Assembly: GCF_016406145.1 (NCBI RefSeq)
Contig: NZ_CP066306.1
Location: 682,001-746,000, forward strand
Direction: 5' to 3'
DNA length: 64,000 nucleotides
Origin: Pseudomonas putida
GTDB lineage: Bacteria > Pseudomonadota > Gammaproteobacteria > Pseudomonadales > Pseudomonadaceae
The translations under genes were made by a program, and so were the position numbers. Every line of letters starts with the position of its first letter. Within the stretch, counting starts at the first letter, position 1. Of this stretch, positions 21,848-30,052 are shown one piece after another. The notes under the pieces are model-generated. The model worked only from the letters and a program-made list of their open reading frames with translations, was not told the DNA's origin and ran no database searches.

Positions 21848-22267
21848 TCAGGCTGTCGGCACCAGGCCGAACGCTGCCAGTTGCTCGACGCTGCCGCGAT
21901 GCTGGATCAACCGCGGGTCGTCCAGTGGCAGGCGCTGGCCCAGTTCGCTTTCGAGAATGGCCTGCAGCTTGAGGTTGTCGACCTTGCCATCGGGCTTGAT
22001 GGCTTCGCGCAGTTTCTCTGGCGCTACTTGTGCCGTGGTGCCCCCAGGGTAGTAGATGGCACCTGTGGCGAAGTCGACGCCAAAGGCAATCAGGCCAGGG
22101 ATCACGTAGAACAGAATACCGATGGCATCGAGGGCGACGATTACCGGGTCGACCTTGCCCTCGATCTGCCCGCGGCGTTCGGGGTAGAACAGCGTGCCGC
22201 AGGCCGTCAGCTGGGTCAGCAAGGTGGCGATGAGGGCGCCACCGATGACGCGGGATGGGATGCGCAT
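21848..22267 (-). CDS. Conserved lipoprotein, 139 aa
   Basis: The product has a short signal sequence with lipobox LTAC (cysteine near residue 23), then GTLFYPERRGQIEGKVDPVIVALDAIGILFYVIPGLIAFGVDFATGAIYYP, a conserved region with a hydrophobic stretch, and a C-terminus with LPLDDPRLIQHRGSVEQLAAFGL. Proteins of this type in Pseudomonas have no known function. The start at 22267 follows GGAG. It is cotranscribed with the downstream CDF gene and divergent from hrpB. Confidence 0.78.
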   Translation of the reverse strand: MRIPSRVIGGALIATLLTQLTACGTLFYPERRGQIEGKVDPVIVALDAIGILFYVIPGLIAFGVDFATGAIYYPGGTTAQVAPEKLREAIKPDGKVDNLKLQAILESELGQRLPLDDPRLIQHRGSVEQLAAFGLVPTA

Positions 22268-22384
22268 TTGAATCTCCGAAGAAAGTTGCCTCAAGGTGGG
22301 GCGATACGCCGGCACCTGTTGGTAAGACCATGATAGAGCAGGCTGGGTTCGCCGTTATACTCGCCAGACTGTTCGAGGACCACC

Positions 22385-24913
22385 ATGATTTCCTTACCAA
22401 TCGATGCTGCCCTGCCGGCTTTGCGCCATGCCTTGGAAAACCGTCACGAAGCGGTGCTCGAGGCGCCGCCCGGCGCAGGCAAGACTACCCGTGTACCGCT
22501 GGCACTGTTGAATGAACCCTGGTTGGCCGGGCAAACCATCGTGATGCTGGAGCCGCGCAGGTTGGCGGCGCGTGCGGCGGCAGAACGGCTGGCCAGTGAG
22601 CTGGGCGAGAAAGTCGGTGAAACGGTGGGTTACCGCATTCGCCTGGACAGCAAGGTCGGGCCCAATACCCGTATCGAAGTGGTCACCGAAGGCATCCTGA
22701 CCCGCCGGTTGCAGGCAGACCCTGCGCTGGAGGGCGTAGGGCTGCTGATCTTCGATGAGTTTCACGAGCGTAGCCTGGATGCCGACCTGGCCTTGGCGCT
22801 GAGTCTCAATGGCCGGGAGCTGCTGCGCGACGATCCGCCGCTGAAAATTCTGCTGATGTCCGCAACCCTGGAGGGCGAGCGCCTGTCCCGCCTGCTCGAC
22901 GACGCGCCGGTGATCAGCAGCGAAGGCCGCATGTACCCGGTTGATATTCGTTGGGGCCGGCCGTTCCAGCCAGGGGAATTCATCGAGCCGCGGGTGGTGG
23001 ACAGCGTGCTGCAGGCCTTGGCCGATCAACCCGGCAGTGTGCTGGTGTTCCTCCCCGGCCAGGCTGAGATCCGCAGGGTTCACCAACGTTTGCAGGAATC
23101 ATTGGCCGAGCGCCCGGACATTCTGCTGTGCCCCTTGCATGGCGAACTCGACCTCAATGCCCAGCGTGCGGCCATCGATCCGGCGCCCCAGGGCCTGCGC
23201 AAGGTCGTTCTGGCCACAAACATCGCCGAGACCAGCCTGACCATCGACGGTGTGCGCGTGGTCATCGATGCCGGCCTTGCCCGGGTACCGCGTTTCGACC
23301 CCGGCAGCGGCATGACGCGCCTGGACACCCAGCGTATCTCCCGTGCCAGCGCCACCCAGCGGGCTGGCCGTGCGGGGCGCCTGGAACCGGGCGTTTGCTA
23401 CCGCCTGTGGTCAGAGACCCAGCACGACCAGTTGGCAGCACATGGCAGTGCCGAAATCCTCCAGGCAGACCTGGCGGGCCTGGCGTTGCAGCTTGGTCGA
23501 TGGGGTGTTGCGCCTGACCAGTTGCGCTGGCTGGACCAGCCTCCAGCGGCGGCATTTTCCCAGGCGCAGGACCTGCTGGCGCGGCTTGGCGCTTTCAAGC
23601 TGGGCAGCCGCGATAACCTCAGTGAACACGGCCAGGCCATGGCCGAGCTTCCGGCTCACCCGCGTATCGCTCACCTGCTGCTGCGCGGCCAGGATCTGGG
23701 CTTGGCCGCGATGGCCTGCGATGTTGCCGCCTTGTTGGGCGAGCGCGATATCCAGCGCGCAGGTGGCGCCGACCTGCATAGCCGGCTGGCACTGATCAGC
23801 GGCGACAGCAAGGTCAGCCGTGACGCCCAGGGAGGTGTGCAGCGTGCCCGGCAGTTGGCCCGCCAGTACCGGGGGCTGCTGCGCGGCAAGGCCAGGGCGG
23901 GGGTTGCCGATCCCGAGCATCCACGCTGGCTCGGCGCCCTGCTGGCGTTGGCCTATCCCGACCGGGTTGCCCAGCAGCGTCGCGAAGGCGGGGCCGAGTA
24001 CCGCCTGGCCAACGGCCGTGCTGCTTTGTTCGCCGAGGCCGATGCGCTGATGAAATGCCCGTGGTTGGTCATCGCCGACCTGGGCAGCCGCCAGGGGCAG
24101 CGGGAGGAGCGGATTTACCTGGCTGCCGAATTCGACCCGGCGCTGCTCGACGATGTGCTGGCCGAACAGGTCGAGCGCGTCGACATTCTCGACTGGGACG
24201 AGCGCGAGCAGGTGTTGCGTGCCGAGCGTCAGACCAAGGTCGGCGAACTGGTGCTCAGCCGTGAACCGTTGCCTGGGCTGGATGACGACGCCCGCGCCAG
24301 GGCACTGCTAGGCTTGGTGCGGCGCAAAGGCCTGAACCTGCTGAGCTGGACGCCAGAGCTACGCCAGTGGCAGGCGCGCATAGCGCTATTACGCCAGCTA
24401 GACCTGGAAAAAGACGGCCATAGCGAGTGGCCCGACCTAAGCGACGAGGCGCTACTGGCCAGCCTGGAGCACTGGCTGCAGCCTTATCTGGGCAAAGTGT
24501 CCCGGCTGAGCCATTTCGCCGCCCTGGACCTGCCTTCGATCTTGCGTAATCTGTTGCCCTGGCCGCTGCCCCAGCGCCTGGACGAATGGGCGCCAGCGCA
24601 CCTGGCTGTGCCGTCGGGCTCCAGTATCCGCCTCGACTACAGTGAAAACCCGCCGATCCTCGCCGTGCGCCTGCAAGAGCTGTTCGGCCTGGCTGACACA
24701 CCGCGCATCGCCCAAGGTCGCCAGCAGGTCAAGCTGCATCTGCTGTCGCCAGCGCGGCGGCCAGTGCAGGTGACGCAGGACTTGGCCAGCTTCTGGCGCA
24801 CCACCTATGCAGAGGTGAAGAAGGACCTCAAGGGTAGATACCCCAAGCATTACTGGCCGGACGACCCGCTGGTGGCTGAGGCCACCGCGCGGGCAAAACC
24901 GCGTGGCACCTGA
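22385..24913 (+). CDS. hrpB: ATP-dependent helicase HrpB
   Basis: DEAH-type RNA helicase of 842 residues. Motif I is GAGKTTRVPLALL near residue 30, motif II is DEFHERS (the DEFH variant seen in HrpB), motif III SATLEG, and motif VI QRAGRAGR. A helicase-associated domain and a conserved HrpB C-terminal domain follow (LLPWPLPQRLDEWAP and DLKGRYPKHYWPDDP). In Xanthomonas-type bacteria HrpB-like helicases act in mRNA processing; the role here is not defined. Stands alone on the plus strand. Confidence 0.95.
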   Translation: MISLPIDAALPALRHALENRHEAVLEAPPGAGKTTRVPLALLNEPWLAGQTIVMLEPRRLAARAAAERLASELGEKVGETVGYRIRLDSKVGPNTRIEVVTEGILTRRLQADPALEGVGLLIFDEFHERSLDADLALALSLNGRELLRDDPPLKILLMSATLEGERLSRLLDDAPVISSEGRMYPVDIRWGRPFQPGEFIEPRVVDSVLQALADQPGSVLVFLPGQAEIRRVHQRLQESLAERPDILLCPLHGELDLNAQRAAIDPAPQGLRKVVLATNIAETSLTIDGVRVVIDAGLARVPRFDPGSGMTRLDTQRISRASATQRAGRAGRLEPGVCYRLWSETQHDQLAAHGSAEILQADLAGLALQLGRWGVAPDQLRWLDQPPAAAFSQAQDLLARLGAFKLGSRDNLSEHGQAMAELPAHPRIAHLLLRGQDLGLAAMACDVAALLGERDIQRAGGADLHSRLALISGDSKVSRDAQGGVQRARQLARQYRGLLRGKARAGVADPEHPRWLGALLALAYPDRVAQQRREGGAEYRLANGRAALFAEADALMKCPWLVIADLGSRQGQREERIYLAAEFDPALLDDVLAEQVERVDILDWDEREQVLRAERQTKVGELVLSREPLPGLDDDARARALLGLVRRKGLNLLSWTPELRQWQARIALLRQLDLEKDGHSEWPDLSDEALLASLEHWLQPYLGKVSRLSHFAALDLPSILRNLLPWPLPQRLDEWAPAHLAVPSGSSIRLDYSENPPILAVRLQELFGLADTPRIAQGRQQVKLHLLSPARRPVQVTQDLASFWRTTYAEVKKDLKGRYPKHYWPDDPLVAEATARAKPRGT

Positions 24914-24923
24914 CGGTCAGGGT

Positions 24924-25418
24924 TCAGACGGCCTGCTGGAGGAGGAAGGTGAGCGTTTCGCCTTCTTTCGTGTTGATCAGGTACATGGAATGCCCGCTGT
25001 GATGGGGGGTGTCCCTGATCGCGCCTGCCCGATAGCCCTGATGATCACGCAGGTGGCAGATCAGGCCATGTTCCGTCAGCTCCAGCGGTTCGATCTTCCA
25101 GTAATCGGTTACCTCTGCTCGCTGGTAGAAGCCCAGATACCCGTTGAAACTCAGGCCGAGCTTCTTGTGGGGCCGCGCCGGGCCGCTGAGACTGATGTGA
25201 TAATGCAGACGGTCTTGCGTCTTTGAGTCGAAGGTAAAGTCCAGGCGTATGGAACCCTGGTCGCCCCCAGCCATGAGCCAGTCGTCCTGCGGCGTGATCC
25301 CCCAGTGCCATTTATCGTGGCTGGTGCTCAAGCGAAGGGGGACATACTTGTCGGTGGCCATTGCGTAAAGATGGCCACTGAACGACCTGCCGTACCTGTT
25401 CTGAATTTCCGGGTTCAT
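24924..25418 (-). CDS. Uncharacterised protein, 164 aa
   Basis: I do not recognise a family. The protein is soluble, without a signal peptide, rich in His, Tyr and Trp (STSHDKWHWGITPQDDW, TQDRLHYHISLSGPARPHK), and reads as predominantly beta-strand (LDFTFDS, LSFNGYLGFYQ, LICHLRDHQGYRAGAIRD). A clear GGAGG lies eight bases before the ATG, and the codon usage resembles its neighbours. It is convergent with hrpB (10 bases between stops) and lies downstream of the YciC-like gene on the same strand. Confidence 0.7.
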   Translation of the reverse strand: MNPEIQNRYGRSFSGHLYAMATDKYVPLRLSTSHDKWHWGITPQDDWLMAGGDQGSIRLDFTFDSKTQDRLHYHISLSGPARPHKKLGLSFNGYLGFYQRAEVTDYWKIEPLELTEHGLICHLRDHQGYRAGAIRDTPHHSGHSMYLINTKEGETLTFLLQQAV

Positions 25419-25494
25419 GTGCGAACCTCCAAGGTGGGTGGGATCGGCACCTTAATCTCCCGGGCAGGCCACGCTGGAGTCTGAACTCTTTCCT

Positions 25495-26151
25495 TCAGGC
25501 GTCGTTCTTGCTCTCCAGCAGCATGAACAGGCGATACAGCACCACGGTACTGAACAACTGCAGGAAGCCGAGCAGGCTGGCCATGGCCAGCTCCAGGGCG
25601 GGGGCAGGCTCGGGGAAGGCGATCAGCAGCAGCCCGTCGATCAGCCAGATCGGTGCGAGCACGGCAAGTACGCAGAGCATGATGCGCATGAAGTGCCCGG
25701 TGGTCATGCGTGCGCTTTCGCGCATCGACTGCACCACCGGCAGGCCGCGCAGCACCAGCAGATACTCGGCGAACACCAGGTTGATCATGATCCATACCCC
25801 CGGGAAAACCAGCAGCGCCAGCCCCGCCATGATCAGCAGCGAACTGATCATGATCAGCAGTGCCAATTGCGGCCATAGCTGCATGGCGCGGGCAAACAGC
25901 TCGCGTTTGGGGATCTCCTGGCCGTTGCTGCGGGTGTCGAGGTAAAGAATCAGCGCTGCACTGTAAAGCGGGTAGAACAGCAGGCTCACCAGCATGCTGT
26001 AGGCCGGTGATGCCTGGTCGCCCAACTGCTGGTACAACAGTTGGGTTACCAGGGCTTCGAGTACGACCAGCGGCAAGCACAGCGGGATGATGTTTGCCAG
26101 GTGGCGGCGGAAGAAGTAGAGGGAGTCGCGCAAAACGCTCAGCGGATTCAT
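25495..26151 (-). CDS. YciC/UPF0259 family membrane protein
   Basis: A 218-residue polytopic inner-membrane protein with about six hydrophobic helices, starting MNPLSVLRDSLYFFRRHLANIIPLCLPLVVLEAL. The conserved LYLDTRSNGQEIPKRELF loop and FPGVWIMINLVFAEYLLVLRG segment fit the YciC family. Function is unknown in Pseudomonas; small membrane proteins of this family are thought to affect envelope homeostasis. Divergent from the DUF2076 gene. Confidence 0.82.
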   Translation of the reverse strand: MNPLSVLRDSLYFFRRHLANIIPLCLPLVVLEALVTQLLYQQLGDQASPAYSMLVSLLFYPLYSAALILYLDTRSNGQEIPKRELFARAMQLWPQLALLIMISSLLIMAGLALLVFPGVWIMINLVFAEYLLVLRGLPVVQSMRESARMTTGHFMRIMLCVLAVLAPIWLIDGLLLIAFPEPAPALELAMASLLGFLQLFSTVVLYRLFMLLESKNDA

Positions 26152-26304
26152 CGGTCAACATCGCATGGCAGTAAAAGCAGGGGCCTAACTTTAGCCCAGA
26201 GCAGTCAATTGCTGAAAAAAGTTTCACCGTGCCTGTGATTGAATCCGCCGCCTGCGCGCCCCATCTTTGACACGTCCGATGTCCCGCTTCCCACGAGGTA
26301 GCCC

Positions 26305-27066
26305 ATGAACACTGAAGAACAAACCCTGATCGATGGCCTGTTTGGCCGCATCAAACAAGCCGAAGACCCCAGCCAGCCGCGTGATGCACAGGCCCAGGCG
26401 CGCATCGAGGAACACCTGCGCGAGCAGCCGGCGGCGCCTTACTACATGGCCCAGGCAATCCTGGTACAGGAAGCGGTGCTCAAGCGCCTGGACGAACAGA
26501 ACAAGCAACTGGAAGCAGAGCTCAAACAGGCTCGTGCCCAGGTCGAGGCTTCCCGCACCAGCAGCACCAGCAGCACCAGCAGTGGTGGCTTCCTCTCCAG
26601 CATCTTTGGCGCCAGTGGGCGTAATCCGCAGCCTGCCCAACCATCACAGCAGCCCCAGCGGCCTGCCACGCCGGTCGCTTCGGCAGGCGGTTGGCGGGAG
26701 CCGAGTGCCCCGGGCTTCTCCCAGCCGCAGGCGGCGCAACCTGGTTTCGGCGCCGCGCCGGCTCGGGGTGGTGCCAGCAGCTTCCTGGGCGGCGCAATGC
26801 AGACCGCTGCCGGTGTGGCCGGTGGTGTGTTGCTGGCACAAGGCATCAGCAGCCTGTTCAACCACCACTCGCAGCCTGAAGAGGTGGTCGAGGTGATCAA
26901 GGAAGAACCGGCCCCGGCCAGTGATACCGCGGGTTGGAACGACGAGGGCGCGCAGTCGCAGGTGGCCGACAATGGTGGCTGGGGCGCTGATCAGGGTGGT
27001 TTCGCTGACAGCGATTATGGCAGCGATGATGGCGGCTTCTTCTCGGACGACGACACCTTCGTCTGA
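26305..27066 (+). CDS. DUF2076 domain protein
   Basis: A 253-residue protein. The N-terminal half (MNTEEQTLIDGLFGRIKQAED, YYMAQAILVQEAVLKRLDEQNKQLEAELKQARAQ) is a helical, coiled-coil-forming DUF2076 domain. A Ser/Thr-rich linker (SSTSSTSS), a Pro/Gln-rich linker and a glycine-rich hydrophobic segment (GGAMQTAAGVAGGVLLAQGISSLF) follow, and the tail is strongly acidic (DYGSDDGGFFSDDDTFV). The glycine-rich helix may associate with membranes. Related proteins are annotated as periplasmic ligand-binding sensors without solid evidence. Confidence 0.82.
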   Translation: MNTEEQTLIDGLFGRIKQAEDPSQPRDAQAQARIEEHLREQPAAPYYMAQAILVQEAVLKRLDEQNKQLEAELKQARAQVEASRTSSTSSTSSGGFLSSIFGASGRNPQPAQPSQQPQRPATPVASAGGWREPSAPGFSQPQAAQPGFGAAPARGGASSFLGGAMQTAAGVAGGVLLAQGISSLFNHHSQPEEVVEVIKEEPAPASDTAGWNDEGAQSQVADNGGWGADQGGFADSDYGSDDGGFFSDDDTFV

Positions 27067-27093
27067 TCGGTCTGGCATACTGCTGGCATTTTC

Positions 27094-27112
27094 GGGGGCG
27101 CATTGCGCCCCC
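27094..27112 (+). terminator. Hairpin after the DUF2076 gene
   Basis: Perfect eight-base stem GGGGGCGC (27094-27101) and GCGCCCCC (27105-27112) with a three-base loop, followed by TTC only. It lies between the DUF2076 gene and the NYN-domain gene. The T-tract is weak, so termination may be partial. Confidence 0.45.
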
Positions 27113-27130
27113 TTCAGCCGAGGGTATGTA

Positions 27131-27610
27131 GTGAAGAAAATCGCACTGTTCGCCGATGTGCAGAACCTCTACTACACCGTGCGCCAGGCCCACGGCTGTC
27201 ACTTCAACTACACCGCGCTGTGGTCTGAAGTCAGCCGCGAGGGTGAGATCGTCGAGGCCGTGGCGTATGCCATCGACCGTGGGGACAGCAAACAGCAGCA
27301 GTTCCAGCAGATCCTGCGCAACCTTGGTTTCGATGTGCGCCTCAAGCCGTTCATCCAGCGCAGCGATGGTTCGGCCAAAGGTGACTGGGATGTGGGGATA
27401 ACCCTGGATGTGATCGATGCAGCCAGCCGTGTCGATCAGGTCGTACTGGCTTCGGGCGATGGTGATTTCGACCTGCTGCTGGAGCGGGTGATACAGCGTC
27501 ATGGCGCCGAGGCGGTGGTTTACGGTGTGCCGGGGTTGACCGCCATGTCGCTGATACGGGCGGCCAGCCGCTATGTGCCGATCGAAGGGCGTCTGTTGTT
27601 GAAGCATTGA
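27131..27610 (+). CDS. NYN-domain (LabA/PIN-like) protein
   Basis: A 159-residue putative ribonuclease of the NYN/LabA branch of the PIN fold. The acidic metal-site residues are seen in ALFADVQNLYYTV near the N-terminus, KGDWDVGITLDVID in the middle and LASGDGDFDLLLERV towards the C-terminus. The start codon is GTG at 27131 after GAGGG, giving MKKIALFADVQN; the longer open frame upstream overlaps the DUF2076 gene and is not conserved. The RNA substrate is unknown. Confidence 0.88.
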   Translation: MKKIALFADVQNLYYTVRQAHGCHFNYTALWSEVSREGEIVEAVAYAIDRGDSKQQQFQQILRNLGFDVRLKPFIQRSDGSAKGDWDVGITLDVIDAASRVDQVVLASGDGDFDLLLERVIQRHGAEAVVYGVPGLTAMSLIRAASRYVPIEGRLLLKH

Positions 27611-27756
27611 AGCTCGGCGGCGCTTGACCGCCATTGCGCCGTATACCCCAGCCATTACGCAAAATTGTGCCGCCCAATTAATCCGGTTTTGTAACTTAAT
27701 CTTGGCGGCGAGGCTCCCTAAACTCATTTCCCCGTAAACGGATTTCGAGTTTTGCC

Positions 27757-28677
27757 ATGCCTGCCTCCCGCCGCTTCCCGTTATTGCTGATTGGTGCCTT
27801 TCTGGCTTTGTATCTGGTCTGGGGCTCCACCTACCTGTTCATTCGCATTGGTGTGGAGTCCTGGCCGCCGATGCTGATGGCCGGGGTGCGATTCCTTATC
27901 GCCGGGGGCCTGCTCTATGGGTTTTTGCGCTGGCGCGGGGTGCCGGCGCCGACCTGGCCGCAATGGCGTGCGGCAGGGGCCATCGGTTTTCTGCTGCTCA
28001 GTTGCGGCAATGGTGGCGTGACGGTTGCAGAGCATGCTGGCGTTGCCTCCGGCGTCGCTGCGCTGGCGGTGGCTACTGTGCCGCTGTTTACCTTGGTGTT
28101 TGGCCTGCTGTTTGGCCATCGCAATTCGCGCCTGGAGTGGGCGGGCATCGTCCTTGGGCTGGTTGGCATCGGCCTGCTCAACCTCGGCTCTAACCTGCAG
28201 GCCAGCCCCATCGGTGCGGCGCTGATCCTGTTTGCGGCTGCCGCCTGGGCGTTCGGATCGGTCTGGAGCAAGAGCCTGCCGTTACCCCAAGGCCCCATGG
28301 CCAGTGCGGCCCAGATGCTGGTCGGTGGTGCTGTATTGCTGTTGGGCAGCGCCCTGTCGGGTGAGCGCATGACTCAGATGCCCACTGCGGCAGGCTGGGG
28401 CGCATTGGCTTATCTGGTCTTGTTCGGCTCGATCCTGGCATTCAGCGCCTACATGTACCTGCTCAAGCATGTGCGCCCGGCCGCGGCCACCAGCTACGCC
28501 TATGTCAACCCGGCGGTTGCAGTGTTGCTTGGTATCGTCTTTGCCGGCGAGCAGATCGGCGCAGAGGAATGCCTGGCGATGGCGGTAATCATCAGTGCCG
28601 TGGTGCTGATCGGCCTGCCGCAGTGGCGCAGGCCGGCGCAGCCCACTGCATCGCTTGAGGGCGAAACCTGCAAGTAG
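27757..28677 (+). CDS. EamA/DMT-family transporter (YedA-like)
   Basis: A 306-residue drug/metabolite transporter with ten predicted helices and two EamA repeats. The N-terminal LALYLVWGSTYLFIRIGVESWPPM and the helix-10 region AVIISAVVLIGLPQW match YedA, and the length equals E. coli YedA. Such proteins export amino acids or metabolites, but no substrate can be assigned. The 3' end is 55 bases before rhlE on the same strand. Confidence 0.9.
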   Translation: MPASRRFPLLLIGAFLALYLVWGSTYLFIRIGVESWPPMLMAGVRFLIAGGLLYGFLRWRGVPAPTWPQWRAAGAIGFLLLSCGNGGVTVAEHAGVASGVAALAVATVPLFTLVFGLLFGHRNSRLEWAGIVLGLVGIGLLNLGSNLQASPIGAALILFAAAAWAFGSVWSKSLPLPQGPMASAAQMLVGGAVLLLGSALSGERMTQMPTAAGWGALAYLVLFGSILAFSAYMYLLKHVRPAAATSYAYVNPAVAVLLGIVFAGEQIGAEECLAMAVIISAVVLIGLPQWRRPAQPTASLEGETCK

Positions 28678-28732
28678 GCCGGGGTGTTGCGGTAAACTTG
28701 CCGCCTTCGCTGAACCCCCTGACGGTATTGCC

Positions 28733-30052
28733 ATGAATTTCGCCAAACTCGGCCTGATCGAACCGTTGCTGCGCACCCTGCAGCAGCTGGACTACACCAC
28801 CCCGACCCCGGTCCAGGCCCAGGCCATCCCCGCCGTGCTGGCCGGCCGCGACCTGATGGCCGCAGCCCAGACCGGCACCGGCAAGACTGCCGGTTTTGCG
28901 CTGCCTGTGCTGCAGCGCCTGGCCCTGGAAGGGGAAAAGGTCGCCAGCAACTCGATCCGTGCGCTGGTGTTGGTACCGACCCGTGAATTGGCCGAGCAGG
29001 TGCACAACAACGTGCGCGAATACGCCGAAAACCTGCCGCTCAGCACTTACGCGGTGTATGGCGGGGTCAGCATCAACCCGCAAATGATGCGCCTGCGTCG
29101 TGGCGTCGACCTGCTGGTGGCTACCCCGGGGCGCTTGCTCGACCTGTTCCGCCAGAACGCGGTGAAGTTCAACCAGGTGCAGACCCTGGTGCTCGACGAA
29201 GCCGACCGCATGCTCGACCTGGGTTTTGCCGAAGAGCTGCAGTCGGTATACGCGGCACTGCCGCGCAAGCGCCAGACGCTGCTGTTCTCCGCTACCTTCT
29301 CTGACCAGATCCGCATGCTGGCAGGGCTGGCGCTCAATGACCCGCTGAGCATCGAGGTCAGCCCGCGCAACGCGGCTGCCACCACGGTCAAGCAGTGGCT
29401 GGTGCCGGTGGACAAGAAGCGCAAGGTCGACCTGTTCTGCCACCTGCTGCGCAAGCAGCGCTGGAAGCAGGTACTGGTGTTTGCCAAGACTCGCAATGGC
29501 GTAGACCAGTTGGTCGAGCGGCTGCTGGGCGAGGGCGTGAACGCCGATGGCATTCACGGTGACCGCCCGCAAGCCACGCGCCAGCGCGCGCTGGACAGCT
29601 TCAAGGCCCGTGAGATCCAGGTACTGGTCGCCACCGACGTTGCCGCCCGTGGCCTGGACATCGACGACCTGCCGTTGGTGGTCAACCTCGACCTGCCGAT
29701 CGTGGCCGAGGATTATGTGCACCGTATTGGTCGCACGGGCCGTGCAGGCAATAAAGGCGAGGCGATCTCGCTGGTATGCGCCGATGAAGTGCAGCAGTTG
29801 GCCACGATCGAGACGCTGATTCGCCAGACCTTGCCGCGCCACGAGGAACCGGACTTCATCCCTGATCACCGGGTGCCGATGACCGATGCCAGTGGCCAGG
29901 TGATCAAGAAGCCGAAAAAGCCCAAGAAGCCGAAAGAGAACAGTGCCAAGCGCGGGCTGGGGCGCTGGATGGACAGTGGCGACGAGGCTCCGGTCAAGTC
30001 GGTGCGCAAAGTGCCGAGCTTCAATACCGGGCCGAAGAAGCGCAAGCCCTGA
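28733..30052 (+). CDS. rhlE: DEAD-box RNA helicase RhlE
   Basis: A 439-residue ATP-dependent RNA helicase. Motifs in order: Q motif (PTPVQAQAIP), motif I AQTGTGKT, Ib TPGR, motif II DEAD, motif III SAT, and motif VI HRIGRTGRAG. The C-terminal tail is lysine-rich (KKPKKPKKPKE) and then basic and hydrophilic, as in RhlE-type helicases that act in ribosome assembly and RNA decay. The start at 28733 gives MNFAKLGLIEPLLRTL; the open frame upstream overlaps the yedA-like gene. Confidence 0.95.
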   Translation: MNFAKLGLIEPLLRTLQQLDYTTPTPVQAQAIPAVLAGRDLMAAAQTGTGKTAGFALPVLQRLALEGEKVASNSIRALVLVPTRELAEQVHNNVREYAENLPLSTYAVYGGVSINPQMMRLRRGVDLLVATPGRLLDLFRQNAVKFNQVQTLVLDEADRMLDLGFAEELQSVYAALPRKRQTLLFSATFSDQIRMLAGLALNDPLSIEVSPRNAAATTVKQWLVPVDKKRKVDLFCHLLRKQRWKQVLVFAKTRNGVDQLVERLLGEGVNADGIHGDRPQATRQRALDSFKAREIQVLVATDVAARGLDIDDLPLVVNLDLPIVAEDYVHRIGRTGRAGNKGEAISLVCADEVQQLATIETLIRQTLPRHEEPDFIPDHRVPMTDASGQVIKKPKKPKKPKENSAKRGLGRWMDSGDEAPVKSVRKVPSFNTGPKKRKP

